Origin: Thorsellia kenyensis
Lineage (GTDB): Bacteria > Pseudomonadota > Gammaproteobacteria > Enterobacterales > Thorselliaceae
Length of the DNA: 64,000 nucleotides
Direction: 5' to 3'
Assembly: GCF_042432445.1 (NCBI RefSeq)
Contig: NZ_JBHLXE010000105.1
Location: forward strand, 1 to 64,000
Part shown: one piece after another, positions 1 through 9,297 of the stretch
Numbering within the stretch: the stretch's first letter is position 1
How the letters are laid out: each line of letters opens with the position of its first letter
The notes under the pieces: model-generated
What the model saw: only the letters and a program-made list of their open reading frames with translations
Told to the model about the DNA's origin: nothing
The model's database searches: none
Position numbers and translations under genes: made by a program

Positions 1-1204
1 GTACCAAAGGACAATGCGCTAATTGAGTCGTATGAAGTCCCGCTTGATGCTGTCTTGGGTGGCGAGCGGCTAAAGTCCCATGATGATAAATTTCAACCAG
101 TTGCCCTGAGATATACACTTCTACTAACTCTTTAGCTAATTGATAGGGGACCGAGTAAAAGTATTGTTCTACTTCAATATGATAATCACTAGGCACTCGT
201 GTTTTCTTTACTTGAGTAAATACGTAAGGTCTTGCGGGTAATGCCTGTAGTGCAGGTAAATCAATGGATTGGAAAAGTGAACGCCGCGAGTCTGTACGTT
301 TTTGTAATTGACGTGCATTCAACTCATCGATTAAAGCACGAATACTTGCATTTAATTGAGCTAAGGAATAAAAAGTTTCATGCCTTAATCTAGCTATAAT
401 CCAACGTTCTACCACTTGCACTGCCACTTCGACTTTCGCTTTATCCTTAGGCTTATAAGGCCTTGTAGGCAATACAGTGGTGCCATAATAAGCAGCCAAT
501 TGTTGATAGGTAGGATTTAGGTCAGGTTCATAACGAGAAGCCTTTGTCACCGCACTTTTTAAATTATCAGGTATGATGATGGATGGCACTCCTCCTAAAA
601 ACTCAAAGCAACGCACATGGCTCATTATCCAGTTTTCAAGATTTTGTGAATGTGTCGCCTCAGCATAGGTATAACTTGATGCGCCCATCACAGCGACAAA
701 AATTTGCGCCTTAATGATTTCATGTGTTGTAGGATCAACAATGTTTACCGTTGGACCACAATAATCGACAAATAACTTTTCGCCTGCGATGTGATGTTGC
801 CTCATAGATAACTTTTGCTTTTTTAACCATTGCTTATAGAGTCGACAGAACTGGGGGTAACTATAATGATAAGTGCTTTTTGAGGCATACTCATCCCATA
901 AAAACTGAAGAGTTATGGTTTTGTTTGTCAGTTGATTTTTTATTTCAACCCAATCAGGCACAGGATATCTCGGCTGTTTGATTTTAACTTGAGTCGATTG
1001 AAATGCGTGTTCTAAGTCTCTATCGTTTAAATCAGAGGGAATAGGCCAAGTGATCCCTAATTGTCCTGCTCGATTAACATAATAGGAAACCGTAGACGCT
1101 GAAATTGACAAGCTTTGTGCAATTCTGCGATGTGGGAGTTTAGCATCAAATTTGAGCCGTAATATTTCTTTTAGTTTTCTCATTGAAATAGGTACCGTAG
1201 ACAT
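1..1204 (-). CDS. istA: IS21-family transposase IstA, C-terminus beyond window
   Basis: The gene encodes the DDE transposase that cuts and joins the ends of the element, working with the ATPase IstB. About 401 residues are in the window. An N-terminal helix-turn-helix lies near residues 23-45 (LPHRRIAQSLSISASTVSYY). An integrase-core fold follows, with acidic residues in FVDYCG (D147), IPDNLKSAV (D213) and KAKVEVAVQVVERW (E259). The C-terminal part has the FYSVPYQL stretch common in IstA proteins. The frame is open from the ATG at 1204 to the window edge, so the gene looks intact as far as it can be seen. IstB would follow downstream, outside the window. Confidence 0.92.
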   Translation of the reverse strand, partial: MSTVPISMRKLKEILRLKFDAKLPHRRIAQSLSISASTVSYYVNRAGQLGITWPIPSDLNDRDLEHAFQSTQVKIKQPRYPVPDWVEIKNQLTNKTITLQFLWDEYASKSTYHYSYPQFCRLYKQWLKKQKLSMRQHHIAGEKLFVDYCGPTVNIVDPTTHEIIKAQIFVAVMGASSYTYAEATHSQNLENWIMSHVRCFEFLGGVPSIIIPDNLKSAVTKASRYEPDLNPTYQQLAAYYGTTVLPTRPYKPKDKAKVEVAVQVVERWIIARLRHETFYSLAQLNASIRALIDELNARQLQKRTDSRRSLFQSIDLPALQALPARPYVFTQVKKTRVPSDYHIEVEQYFYSVPYQLAKELVEVYISGQLVEIYHHGTLAARHPRQHQAGLHTTQLAHCPLV

Positions 1205-1323
1205 AATGACCTCGCTTATACAGATTATGGTATCAGCGAGGAGTGTTGATTAAATCTACAAGTTAAGGAAGCTATTTTCCTTCAAAGAAGGAGCCAAATC
1301 ACAAACCCTAAAATCAGCTTAAA

Positions 1324-1419
1324 GTGATCGGCATGGATGATATTGAATGATCGGCATGAATGATATTGAGTGATCGAAGCTAGGTGAGAATTAGTGATCG
1401 AAGTGGATGAGAATACGCA
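1324..1419. repeat. Terminal repeat array of the IS21-type element
   Basis: Four units of 23-26 bases stand head to tail: 1324-1346 and 1347-1369 (both TGATCGGCATG then ATGATATTGA), 1370-1393 and 1394-1419 (both GTGATCGAAG then a GTGAGAAT or ATGAGAAT block). The inner two resemble each other most, as do the outer two. Such arrays are known transposase-binding sites at IS21-family ends. Confidence 0.75.
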
Positions 1420-1924
1420 CTGAGCATTAAATATAAAAAGAATGGTTTTCTGCAGACAAGATGAATATTTATTAAAGGTATTAAAGGCGAACAATTTAAT
1501 TGATTAAAACTTACCCGTTTTCCTGTAGCTTCGCTATTTATTTAGGAGTGTAAATGATATTATCATCAGTAGTAATAAAAATATTTGACTCTTGATTTTG
1601 AATGATTTTTCTCTCATTTAAATTTATGCCATTTTCCTCTAATTTACTTAAAAAAACTCTAGTTCTCCTTAATATAAACATAGAAATATACATAGAGTAA
1701 AAAATTTTTTTTAGAGAATAAATTTGAAAGAAAAATATTCATGATTGATAATAAATTAAAATAGAACTATCTCGGTCAAATAATTTATTTATAAGAACAA
1801 AAATAACTCAATTAAATTAGCTAACCTAATTCTATTTATAAACAAATATGTATCCATCGAAATACCCCAACTGTTGCAGTCGCTCAAACAGATGTTATAT
1901 TTTTTATTTTTTTCGGACTCCATT
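1420..1924. other. AT-rich spacer between IS21 end and SNF2 gene
   Basis: This 505-base stretch is very AT-rich. It holds one small minus-strand reading frame (1538-1693, listed separately) and no recognised RNA gene, terminator or operator. The SNF2 promoter should lie in its right half, but I cannot point to a convincing one. Confidence 0.5.
1538..1693 (-). CDS. Small hypothetical protein (51 aa), doubtful
   Basis: A short frame beginning at the ATG at 1693 encodes a charged peptide with the segment RVFLSKLEENGINLNERK and a C-terminal end IIYTPK. It has no signal peptide, membrane segment or recognised motif. The amino-acid mix looks protein-like rather than random, but the length is short, the surrounding DNA is AT-rich and no good ribosome site is visible. 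It could be a remnant of a gene disrupted when the neighbouring IS21 element arrived. The function is unknown. Confidence 0.25.
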   Translation of the reverse strand: MYISMFILRRTRVFLSKLEENGINLNERKIIQNQESNIFITTDDNIIYTPK

Positions 1925-4900
1925 ATGCAATTTAAAATAAGTAACCCTCAAATCAATAAATTTTTCACAAAATCAAGTCCCTGGTTTAATCTTGATGACT
2001 ATGAGGATATAGATGATCTTGATCTTCTTTTTATGGCTATTACGATTCAGTTTTTCAAACTTAAGCTTGATGATTTCATGATAGAATTGCGCTTATTTAG
2101 TGGGCACGAATCTATAACGGATAATGAAGTTCAAGAGAGACTAAAGAGACTCGCAAAAAAAAGATTGCTCGCATTTAATGGTCAATCTGTGAATCTCAGT
2201 AGTGACACCTTATTTATTTTTATCAAAATTACAGCAAACCGACCCCACTCAGAAGATATCCATAGCATTATCTTCAATGAGTTTGACTTAGAAAATGAGC
2301 TAATTTTCTGTACTAGAGCACTTTTACGGGATAGTTACCATAGTTTCTATATTCCTCCTGAATTATATTCAGGAATGATCACATTTCTTAGGAGCGATCT
2401 CTTATTTAAAGAGTCAATAAGAAAGGATATGATCAATGAATTTTGCAAAATATTTCCCATAATGATCAAAGAAGGTCTTATTAACAATCAACACAGTATA
2501 ATTGAGCATGTACTAAAAAAAAGAGTCCTAAGCTTCATTGAGCAATGCACCAAGCTTATTCACTATGATTTTCACTCAGATTTGTGGTTAGCCTCTGAGA
2601 ATTTCGAAGACCTAACTTTTTTAGCTGAACCTATTTCAGGGGAATACTTAAAGCAAAGCGTAAATTGGTTTGATGATATGGGATATTACTCATCATCTAC
2701 TCTTTTAGATATTTTTATTAAAAAAGTAATTAACATCAAAGACACTAAAAAACTTGGAATTATATTTGATAATAAGAAATCCAGCATAAATTATGCATTC
2801 GATTATAACTTTTTACTTTTAATGGAAAAACTGATTAAAGCTGAAACTTATGATCTCACGAATATGTTTTATCAAAGGGAACTCCAGCAGATTTTTTTTG
2901 GACAAGATATGGGGCAACCTACCCCCTCATATTTTCTAATCACTTTGCTAATGCTGGCCTTTTTTCCTATTTCACATGAAAAAAGAATGGATGAATTTAA
3001 AAATGCGCTTTTAGAACAAGATTATGTTAAACAGATTTTACAAAACACCTACAAAATTCCCATCGAAATAATAGCAAAACGTCTACTTCACCAAATATTG
3101 AATGTACCAACTGAACTGCCACCATTTTTTAAAACTGTGAATGCAAGTGAAATTTTTATTGGAAATTTATCCCAAATTATCAATAAAAAAAATCAACCTT
3201 CCAAAGAATTTCAACAAACTCGCTTGATTTGGGTGTTAGATGAAAGGCTTTACTTGATACCTAAAATACAAAAAGAAGGTAAAAAAGGATGGTCAACTGG
3301 AAGTAAGTTGTCGCTAAAAAATTTAACTGATGACCACTACATGAAGCAGCACCCCATTTCCGACGAAGAAAATAAATTAATTGATTTAGTGAAACCTAAC
3401 TTAAATGCCATAGCTCACGATATATTAAGCTTAGATAAAAGGTTATTTAAACAACTCCGTGAATTAAAAAATGTTTTTAATCATGAAGGAGAACCTATTA
3501 AATTTGTTGATCTCTCAAAACTCGTTGTCATAGAACAAAAAAATTCGACATACCAATTTTCAATTTACCCTACAGAAGAAGTGCAACTCAACCGTTTTTC
3601 CAATTATGAGGTTACGCTCTATGAAATTGGGCCTAATTTATTCGGGTATGAAAACTTCGATGAAATCACAAAAGAAACCATAGAGCATTTAAAGCAATCT
3701 CATCGGCTTAATTTTAAACAAAAAGAACAAGTGCTAGAATTAATTTCTCCATTAGTTAATTATTATGATGAATCAGTCGGTGATGGGAATGTTCAGGTGG
3801 TGCAATGGGAACCTAAAATCCATGCATGGATAAAGACTCAAGCCTCACATTTTATGATTGAGTTGACATTCAATGATGAAAGGTTAAATACCACTATTCC
3901 TAGTTTCAATTCAAGTCCTTGGATTGAATTAAAAGATAAAAAATGGTGCAAAAGAGATATAGCAAAAGAACAAATGCAACTACTTGATATATTCAAAGCG
4001 CTAAATATCCCCCAAGAGTGCCTTAAAAATGTCTGTTTCACATTCAAAATTGACTTAATGACTGAGGTAATTGAAACACTAGCACAGTTCGAGGAAGTCC
4101 AATTACATTGGTACAATAGCAACAACCAAGTGAAATTTATCTCAGAAAAAGACTTTCGTATCAAAATAAATGAGGATAACGGTTGGTTTCATGTTCAAGG
4201 GGAGGTAGATATTGATGGGCGTGAATTTTTAGAAATTCAAAAGCTTTTTGATGCTAGAAAAAAAGGGTTTATTACGCTTAATCAAAGTAATATTCAACTG
4301 GTATTAAGTAAAGCCCTTAAAGATAAAATCAATTTACTAGAAAGTGTGTTAGGTGAAAATTCCACCATTGAAACTAAACTTGCTTACCCTTTGCAGCAAT
4401 TACTTTCTAGTATGACGGTAGAAAGTGATGATACCTGGAATAACTTAGCAAAAAAATGGCATGAACCGTTAGTCATTGAAGAGTCTCTATTCAATAATTT
4501 AAGAGAATATCAACAAGAATCAGTCAAGTGGGCTATTCATTTGTTAACCCATGGTTTTGGCGCATGTTTAGCTGATGATATGGGCTTAGGTAAAACCATT
4601 CAGGCTCTAAAGGTTATTTCGTATTTTAGTCATCAAGGACCAACTTTAGTTATTGCCCCCAAATCGGTTTTATATAACTGGCAAGAAGAAGCTTATAAAT
4701 TTACTGATGGGTTAAAGCCAATTATTTTTGATGATAATAAAGATAAAAGTTCTTTATTTGATTCATTAACATCTAATGATCTACTTATCATGGGATTTAG
4801 TCAAGTCAACCTATGGCAAGAGGCGTTAGGTAAAGTTCAATGGCAAACTGTTGTACTTGATGAAGCTCAAAATATAAAAAACCATACAACAAAACGTGCT

Positions 4901-5839
4901 CAAGCAGTATTTGAATTAAATGCCAAAGGACGTTTAATTTTATCAGGTACACCTATTGAAAATGATCTTGTCGAATTATGGAGCTTATTTACCTTTATCA
5001 ATCCGGGCTTACTTGGTCCCTTAGAGCACTTTAAAAGAAAATATAGTACAGTACAAAAGAACCAGTCAGATTTAGATAAACTTCGAGCTGTCGTTGGACC
5101 TTTTGTTCTGCGTAGATTAAAAACAGACGTACTGGCAGAACTCCCTGAGAAAATTGAAATAAATCATCATATTTATCTTGAAGATAATGAGAGGAAACTA
5201 TATGAAGTCATTAGACAAAATGCTCTTAGTAATGCTAAAAAAAATCCGATTGAGCTTCTTTCAGCATTAACTCGCTTGAGGCAAGTATGTTGCGATCCTT
5301 ATCTGGTATTTAATGAGAAAAAAGGGATCAGTAGCAAATTACAAGAAGCTTTAAGAATTATCGAAGAAGCACTTTCTAATGGGCGAAAAATTTTAATCTT
5401 CAGCCAATTTGTTGGATTATTAGAAAGACTTGGGCACTTTTTGGAAGTTGAACGGATTAGCTATAGTTTACTTACAGGTCAAAGTACGTTGAAGCAAAGA
5501 AATCAAGCCGTAGAGGATTTTAAGAAAGGAGAAACTTCACTTTTTTTAATCAGTCTTAAAGCGGGCGGGACGGGGCTTAATTTAACAGAAGCAGATACAG
5601 TTATTCACTTAGATCCTTGGTGGAATCCAGCGATTGAAGATCAAGCCAGTGATAGAGCACATCGAATGGGACAAACTCAAGTCGTGACAGTTTATCGTTT
5701 GGTTACCGTTGATACCATTGAAGAAAAAATATTACAGTTACATGGGCAAAAACGAGATCTTGCACAAAAGGTCCTTTCTGGTCAAGATGAAACACAAAAA
5801 CTCAGTCCCGAATTATTGGTAAGCTTATTACACAAATGA
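1925..5839 (+). CDS. SNF2/Rad54-family DEAD-like helicase, very large
   Basis: This is a DNA-dependent ATPase of the SWI2/SNF2 superfamily, expected to translocate on double-stranded DNA and displace bound proteins. The protein has 1304 residues from the ATG at 1925 (MQFKIS). An in-frame TTG at 1874 is open, but it adds an unlikely hydrophobic leader. The catalytic half is at the C-terminus: motif I DDMGLGKT near residue 884, motif II DEAQ near 979, SGTPIEN just after, and a helicase C-terminal domain ending in motif VI SDRAHRMGQ near 1246. About 860 residues precede the motor, with no recognised catalytic motif and no cysteine-rich SWIM signature that I could see. It stands alone beside an IS21 element and is not part of an obvious defence operon. 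Its specific target is unknown. Confidence 0.9.
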   Translation: MQFKISNPQINKFFTKSSPWFNLDDYEDIDDLDLLFMAITIQFFKLKLDDFMIELRLFSGHESITDNEVQERLKRLAKKRLLAFNGQSVNLSSDTLFIFIKITANRPHSEDIHSIIFNEFDLENELIFCTRALLRDSYHSFYIPPELYSGMITFLRSDLLFKESIRKDMINEFCKIFPIMIKEGLINNQHSIIEHVLKKRVLSFIEQCTKLIHYDFHSDLWLASENFEDLTFLAEPISGEYLKQSVNWFDDMGYYSSSTLLDIFIKKVINIKDTKKLGIIFDNKKSSINYAFDYNFLLLMEKLIKAETYDLTNMFYQRELQQIFFGQDMGQPTPSYFLITLLMLAFFPISHEKRMDEFKNALLEQDYVKQILQNTYKIPIEIIAKRLLHQILNVPTELPPFFKTVNASEIFIGNLSQIINKKNQPSKEFQQTRLIWVLDERLYLIPKIQKEGKKGWSTGSKLSLKNLTDDHYMKQHPISDEENKLIDLVKPNLNAIAHDILSLDKRLFKQLRELKNVFNHEGEPIKFVDLSKLVVIEQKNSTYQFSIYPTEEVQLNRFSNYEVTLYEIGPNLFGYENFDEITKETIEHLKQSHRLNFKQKEQVLELISPLVNYYDESVGDGNVQVVQWEPKIHAWIKTQASHFMIELTFNDERLNTTIPSFNSSPWIELKDKKWCKRDIAKEQMQLLDIFKALNIPQECLKNVCFTFKIDLMTEVIETLAQFEEVQLHWYNSNNQVKFISEKDFRIKINEDNGWFHVQGEVDIDGREFLEIQKLFDARKKGFITLNQSNIQLVLSKALKDKINLLESVLGENSTIETKLAYPLQQLLSSMTVESDDTWNNLAKKWHEPLVIEESLFNNLREYQQESVKWAIHLLTHGFGACLADDMGLGKTIQALKVISYFSHQGPTLVIAPKSVLYNWQEEAYKFTDGLKPIIFDDNKDKSSLFDSLTSNDLLIMGFSQVNLWQEALGKVQWQTVVLDEAQNIKNHTTKRAQAVFELNAKGRLILSGTPIENDLVELWSLFTFINPGLLGPLEHFKRKYSTVQKNQSDLDKLRAVVGPFVLRRLKTDVLAELPEKIEINHHIYLEDNERKLYEVIRQNALSNAKKNPIELLSALTRLRQVCCDPYLVFNEKKGISSKLQEALRIIEEALSNGRKILIFSQFVGLLERLGHFLEVERISYSLLTGQSTLKQRNQAVEDFKKGETSLFLISLKAGGTGLNLTEADTVIHLDPWWNPAIEDQASDRAHRMGQTQVVTVYRLVTVDTIEEKILQLHGQKRDLAQKVLSGQDETQKLSPELLVSLLHK

Positions 5840-6164
5840 TGTCATGATGAGATTTGATAATATAATAGTTAGCAATTTAAGATAAATTTCAAAACTCAAT
5901 TGAAAAAAGTAAAGTGCCAGTAGGATGATTGAAAATCATCGCAAAAGTTTCAACATTATTCTTATGCCTACTTTAAATATACTCAGCATGTGTGTAACCC
6001 TTGCTATACTAGAGTTACTTCAAGTTACAGTGCAGATAGTATCCGAATGCCCATTCAGTGGGCGTTAAGCATAACCAAAACCTGTATCTTGATTTCGATT
6101 GGGTATGTATTTACATTCGTTTAGAATGACTTATTATTATACTATTTACTTTGACTGGTGATCT
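5840..6164. other. Intergenic region between SNF2 gene and selO
   Basis: The 325 bases carry a small hairpin at 6046-6066 (AATGCCCA, loop TTCA, then GTGGGCGTT) without a T tract, so it is not a convincing terminator. The stretch just before selO should contain its promoter. No small gene or RNA gene was recognised. Confidence 0.4.
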
Positions 6165-7697
6165 ATGTTCGGCTTAAATCCACAATACAGCTATCAAACA
6201 CTTCCTGAACTTTTTTTTTCTAATGCATTTCCTGATAAAGTGATATCACCTTCTCTTGTCTTATTTAATGAATCTTTGTCCTCCTCATTAGGACTGAATT
6301 TTAATGCGGTCAGTTCGCAAGAAAAGGCTTTGCTATTTTCTGGTAACAAACTACCTGAGTCATTAATTCCTATCGCTCAAGCCTACTCAGGTCATCAATT
6401 TGGCTATTTCACCAACTTAGGTGATGGACGAGCACATTTAATTTGTGAGCATTTGACATCAAATGGTCAATTAGTTGATATTCAATTAAAAGGATCAGGG
6501 AAAACTCCCTATTCTAGGCGTGGAGATGGACGCGCTGCATTAGGTCCTATGCTAAGAGAATATATTATATCCGAAGCAATGCATGCGCTTAATATTCCCA
6601 CAACACGTTCTTTAGCGATAGTTCTTTCTGGAGAAATGGTTTATCGAGAAAAAGCTTTGCCTGGCGCTATTTTAACTCGAATTGCTACATCACATTTAAG
6701 AGTGGGTACTTTTGAATATGCCGCCACGCTCGACGATATAAGTGCCAGAAAAAAATTGCTTCAATACGCCATTTTGAGACATTATCCTAACATATTACAC
6801 AATTCAAACACTTCTCAAACATCCAACATACCAGCTATTGATTTTTTAAATGCCGTCATGCAAAACCAAATAGATTTAATTGTTCATTGGATGAGAGTAG
6901 GTTTTATTCATGGCGTCATGAACACAGATAACATGACCATCAGTGGTGAAACCATTGATTATGGCCCTTGTGCTTTTATCGATGACTATGAACCAAATGC
7001 AGTATTTAGTTCTATAGATTCACAAGGGAGATATGCTTTCTCAAATCAAGCCAGTGTTGGAGTATGGAACCTTGCAAGATTAGCTGAATCTTTATTGCCA
7101 TTGATTCATAACGATCAAAATTATGCAATAAATTTAGCTATGGATATTCTCAACCAATTTACACCTCTTTATCAAAATAAATGGCTAAAAATGATGGGAC
7201 AAAAGATAGGTTTTGAAGATATTCATCTTGAAAATAAACCACTGATTGATTCGCTACTCGCTTGGATGGCAACCTATCAGGCCGACTATACTAACACTTT
7301 TTTATTTTTAAAGGATTTTATTGAACGTTATGAACAATTAAACTCTCATGTATTAAAAGATGAAGAGCTAATTCAACTATTAGGTAAAGAATATTTTATT
7401 CCCATTAATCCTGAGTTAATCTTATGGCTCAATGATTGGACTCATTCTCTAGCTAAACATGCATTCTCTTTTCCTCGAGCTAAATTGCTGATGCAAAAAG
7501 TGAATCCCACTTTGATCCCAAGAAATCATCAACTGCAAAATGTGCTTAGTCATGCTGACTTAGGCAATTATGCCCCTCTCCATTTGCTTTTAAAAGCTTT
7601 ACAGTCCCCCTATGAAAAAATAAAACCAGAATTTCAAGCGTTTAAAAATCCTCCTACTGCTGAAGAAAAGATATACCAAACCTTTTGCGGTACATGA
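6165..7697 (+). CDS. selO: Protein adenylyltransferase SelO (YdiU family)
   Basis: SelO is a pseudokinase-fold enzyme that transfers AMP from ATP to Ser, Thr or Tyr of target proteins, with a reported role in redox homeostasis. The 510-residue protein is close to the usual bacterial length (about 480). The diagnostic nucleotide-binding stretch QLKGSGKTPYSRRGDGRAAL lies at 107-126. The Mg-binding region follows, with GVMNTDNM near 250-257 and DYGP near 265. A conserved C-terminal cysteine (C508, in TFCGT) occupies the position of selenocysteine in animal homologues; here it is an ordinary Cys codon. The gene is monocistronic, and a hairpin follows it. Confidence 0.95.
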   Translation: MFGLNPQYSYQTLPELFFSNAFPDKVISPSLVLFNESLSSSLGLNFNAVSSQEKALLFSGNKLPESLIPIAQAYSGHQFGYFTNLGDGRAHLICEHLTSNGQLVDIQLKGSGKTPYSRRGDGRAALGPMLREYIISEAMHALNIPTTRSLAIVLSGEMVYREKALPGAILTRIATSHLRVGTFEYAATLDDISARKKLLQYAILRHYPNILHNSNTSQTSNIPAIDFLNAVMQNQIDLIVHWMRVGFIHGVMNTDNMTISGETIDYGPCAFIDDYEPNAVFSSIDSQGRYAFSNQASVGVWNLARLAESLLPLIHNDQNYAINLAMDILNQFTPLYQNKWLKMMGQKIGFEDIHLENKPLIDSLLAWMATYQADYTNTFLFLKDFIERYEQLNSHVLKDEELIQLLGKEYFIPINPELILWLNDWTHSLAKHAFSFPRAKLLMQKVNPTLIPRNHQLQNVLSHADLGNYAPLHLLLKALQSPYEKIKPEFQAFKNPPTAEEKIYQTFCGT

Positions 7698-7759
7698 ATT
7701 TTTGCGGAACTACCTATCTCCTATTAAAAGTTAATAAATAATTCTTTCAGTTGAAAGAT

Positions 7760-7792
7760 AAAACGCATAAGCATTAAAGCAATATGCGTTTT
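7760..7792 (+). terminator. Hairpin downstream of selO
   Basis: A perfect 10-base-pair stem (AAAACGCATA ... TATGCGTTTT) with a 13-base loop begins about 60 bases after the selO stop. Its 3' arm ends in four T residues, so it could terminate selO transcription. The A and T flanks make it potentially bidirectional. Confidence 0.5.
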
Positions 7793-7849
7793 AAAGTATC
7801 TTGATGCCACTTTATCTCCTATTCCCTAATGTTATTTTTTACGATATAA

Positions 7850-7864
7850 TGTTATGTTATAACA
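7850..7864. promoter_or_regulatory. Zur-like operator upstream of the COG0523 GTPase
   Basis: The 15-mer TGTTATGTTATAACA matches the gammaproteobacterial Zur core, TGTTATA-N-TATAACA, with one mismatch. It is centred about 30 bases before the GTPase ATG, where zinc-bound Zur would block transcription. The match is direct from sequence; binding is inferred from the known motif and from the zinc-related function of the downstream family. Confidence 0.75.
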
Positions 7865-7887
7865 TATTATTTAAAGGTGAAATAAAC

Positions 7888-9090
7888 ATGAAAAATTTAT
7901 CAAAATTGCCAGTAACAGTGCTTTCCGGCTTCTTAGGTGCAGGAAAAACAACATTAATGAATCACATTCTGACTAATCGAGAAGGTCTTAAGGTCGCTTT
8001 GATTGTAAATGATATGAGTGAAATTAATATCGATGCCCAACTTTTAGATTCAAGCCAAGTGGAACTTTCTCAAACAGAGGAAAAAATGGTTGAAATGAGT
8101 AATGGTTGCATTTGCTGTACACTGAGAGAAGACTTACTTGAACAAGTAAAGGAGCTTGCTAATGAAAATAAATATGATTATCTGCTAATTGAAAGTACAG
8201 GAATTGCAGAGCCTATGCCTATTGCTGCAACCTTTGATTTTCGTGATGAAAATGGATTTAGTCTAGCAGACTATACTTATATTGATACTATGGTTACAGT
8301 TGTCGATTGTGCAAATTTTCTTACTCAGTACCAATCAACTCAATACCTTACCGATCTTCCAGAAAATTTAGGTGAAGAAGACGAAAGAGCATTAGTGGAT
8401 TTACTGGTAGAACAAATTGAGTTTGCTAATGTCATTATTTTAAATAAATTGGATTTAATCACTGAAGAAGCAAAACAGCAAGTAACGGCTATCATTAAAG
8501 GATTAAATCACAAAGCAAAATTAATTGAAGCCATTCATAGTGTTGTTCCCCTCAATGAAATTCTAAATACTCATTTATTTAATATAGAAGAGGCACAAGA
8601 AAATCCTTTGTGGGTCCAAGCACTTAATCATCACGAGGATCATATCCCTGAAACGCAAGAGTATGGCATTACTCATTTTGTTTATCGAGCAAGAGCACCT
8701 TTTTGCCCTAAAAAACTAAGTCAATTTTTTGAACAAGAATGGAGCGGAGTGTTACGCTCTAAAGGTTTTTTCTGGTTGGCTACACGACCTGATTATGTGG
8801 GAGAACTCTCTCAAGCAGGGGCATTTCTCACTCATCAAGGAATGGGAACATGGTGGGCAATTGAAGATGAAAAAACGATTTTAGCTCAAAAGCAATCTGA
8901 TCCCTCTTTTGATAATCTTTGGGATCAACATTATGGAGATAGAAGACAGGAGCTTGTTTTTATAGGTTTTAAAGATATTATGGACATTTCGCATATGAAA
9001 AAAATGCTTGATGCATGTTTAATAAATGATTTTAAGGATAATCCACTGGAATATCAAAACCTAGAAGATCCATTTCCTCAATGGTTTTAA
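7888..9090 (+). CDS. COG0523 (CobW/ZigA-type) metal-chaperone GTPase, probably zinc-responsive
   Basis: This family uses GTP hydrolysis to move metal ions, often zinc under starvation, to client proteins. The protein has 400 residues. The P-loop GFLGAGKTT is at 14-22, the metal-binding GCICC motif (C74, C76, C77) is at 73-77, the NKLD guanine-specificity motif lies mid-protein, and the C-terminal CobW_C domain contains the TRPDYVGELSQAG...GTWWA signature typical of ZigA-like members. The ATG at 7888 is preferred over an upstream in-frame TTG (7801) because it has AAAGGTG upstream and starts the family-type N-terminus, and because the upstream frame would run through the Zur-like box. That operator argues for zinc rather than cobalt as the metal. 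Confidence 0.88.
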   Translation: MKNLSKLPVTVLSGFLGAGKTTLMNHILTNREGLKVALIVNDMSEINIDAQLLDSSQVELSQTEEKMVEMSNGCICCTLREDLLEQVKELANENKYDYLLIESTGIAEPMPIAATFDFRDENGFSLADYTYIDTMVTVVDCANFLTQYQSTQYLTDLPENLGEEDERALVDLLVEQIEFANVIILNKLDLITEEAKQQVTAIIKGLNHKAKLIEAIHSVVPLNEILNTHLFNIEEAQENPLWVQALNHHEDHIPETQEYGITHFVYRARAPFCPKKLSQFFEQEWSGVLRSKGFFWLATRPDYVGELSQAGAFLTHQGMGTWWAIEDEKTILAQKQSDPSFDNLWDQHYGDRRQELVFIGFKDIMDISHMKKMLDACLINDFKDNPLEYQNLEDPFPQWF

Positions 9091-9297
9091 CTCGTCGATT
9101 TGCATAACTCAGCTCTACTTATAGTTGGCCCATCTCTGATATTTCTTAATTAACGAGTGGGCTCAGCCAAAATTTTAATTATTGTTTCAACTTAAGAGAA
9201 ATTAAATTATTCTAAGAAAAATTTTATCAAAATTCAAAAACAACATATTTTTTGGTTGTATTTATGTTCCTTTGCAATTATTTCTATTAGGCTTAAT

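Larger units (their letters stand above)
1..1419 (-). mobile_element. IS21-family insertion sequence, one end (truncated by the window edge)
   Basis: This is the istA end of an IS21-type element. A transposase gene reading leftward is preceded by about 215 bases of terminal DNA with four related repeats that all contain TGATCG. On the minus strand the end would begin TGCGTATTCTCATCC, at position 1419; IS21-family ends typically begin with TG and carry several internal transposase-binding repeats. The partner gene istB and the other end should lie left of the window. The exact boundary is inferred from the repeats, because no target-site duplication can be checked here. Confidence 0.8.

Noticed and set aside
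1282..1494. 70-residue frame on the minus strand across the IS21 end
   Set aside because: It runs through the terminal repeat array and beyond the element boundary, so it is not a gene.
3838..4164. 108-residue frame on the minus strand inside the SNF2 gene
   Set aside because: It lies entirely inside a well-supported gene on the other strand and has no homology signal.
6046..6066. Hairpin before selO as an intrinsic terminator
   Set aside because: The stem has a mismatch or wobble and no T tract, so I list it only as part of the intergenic description.
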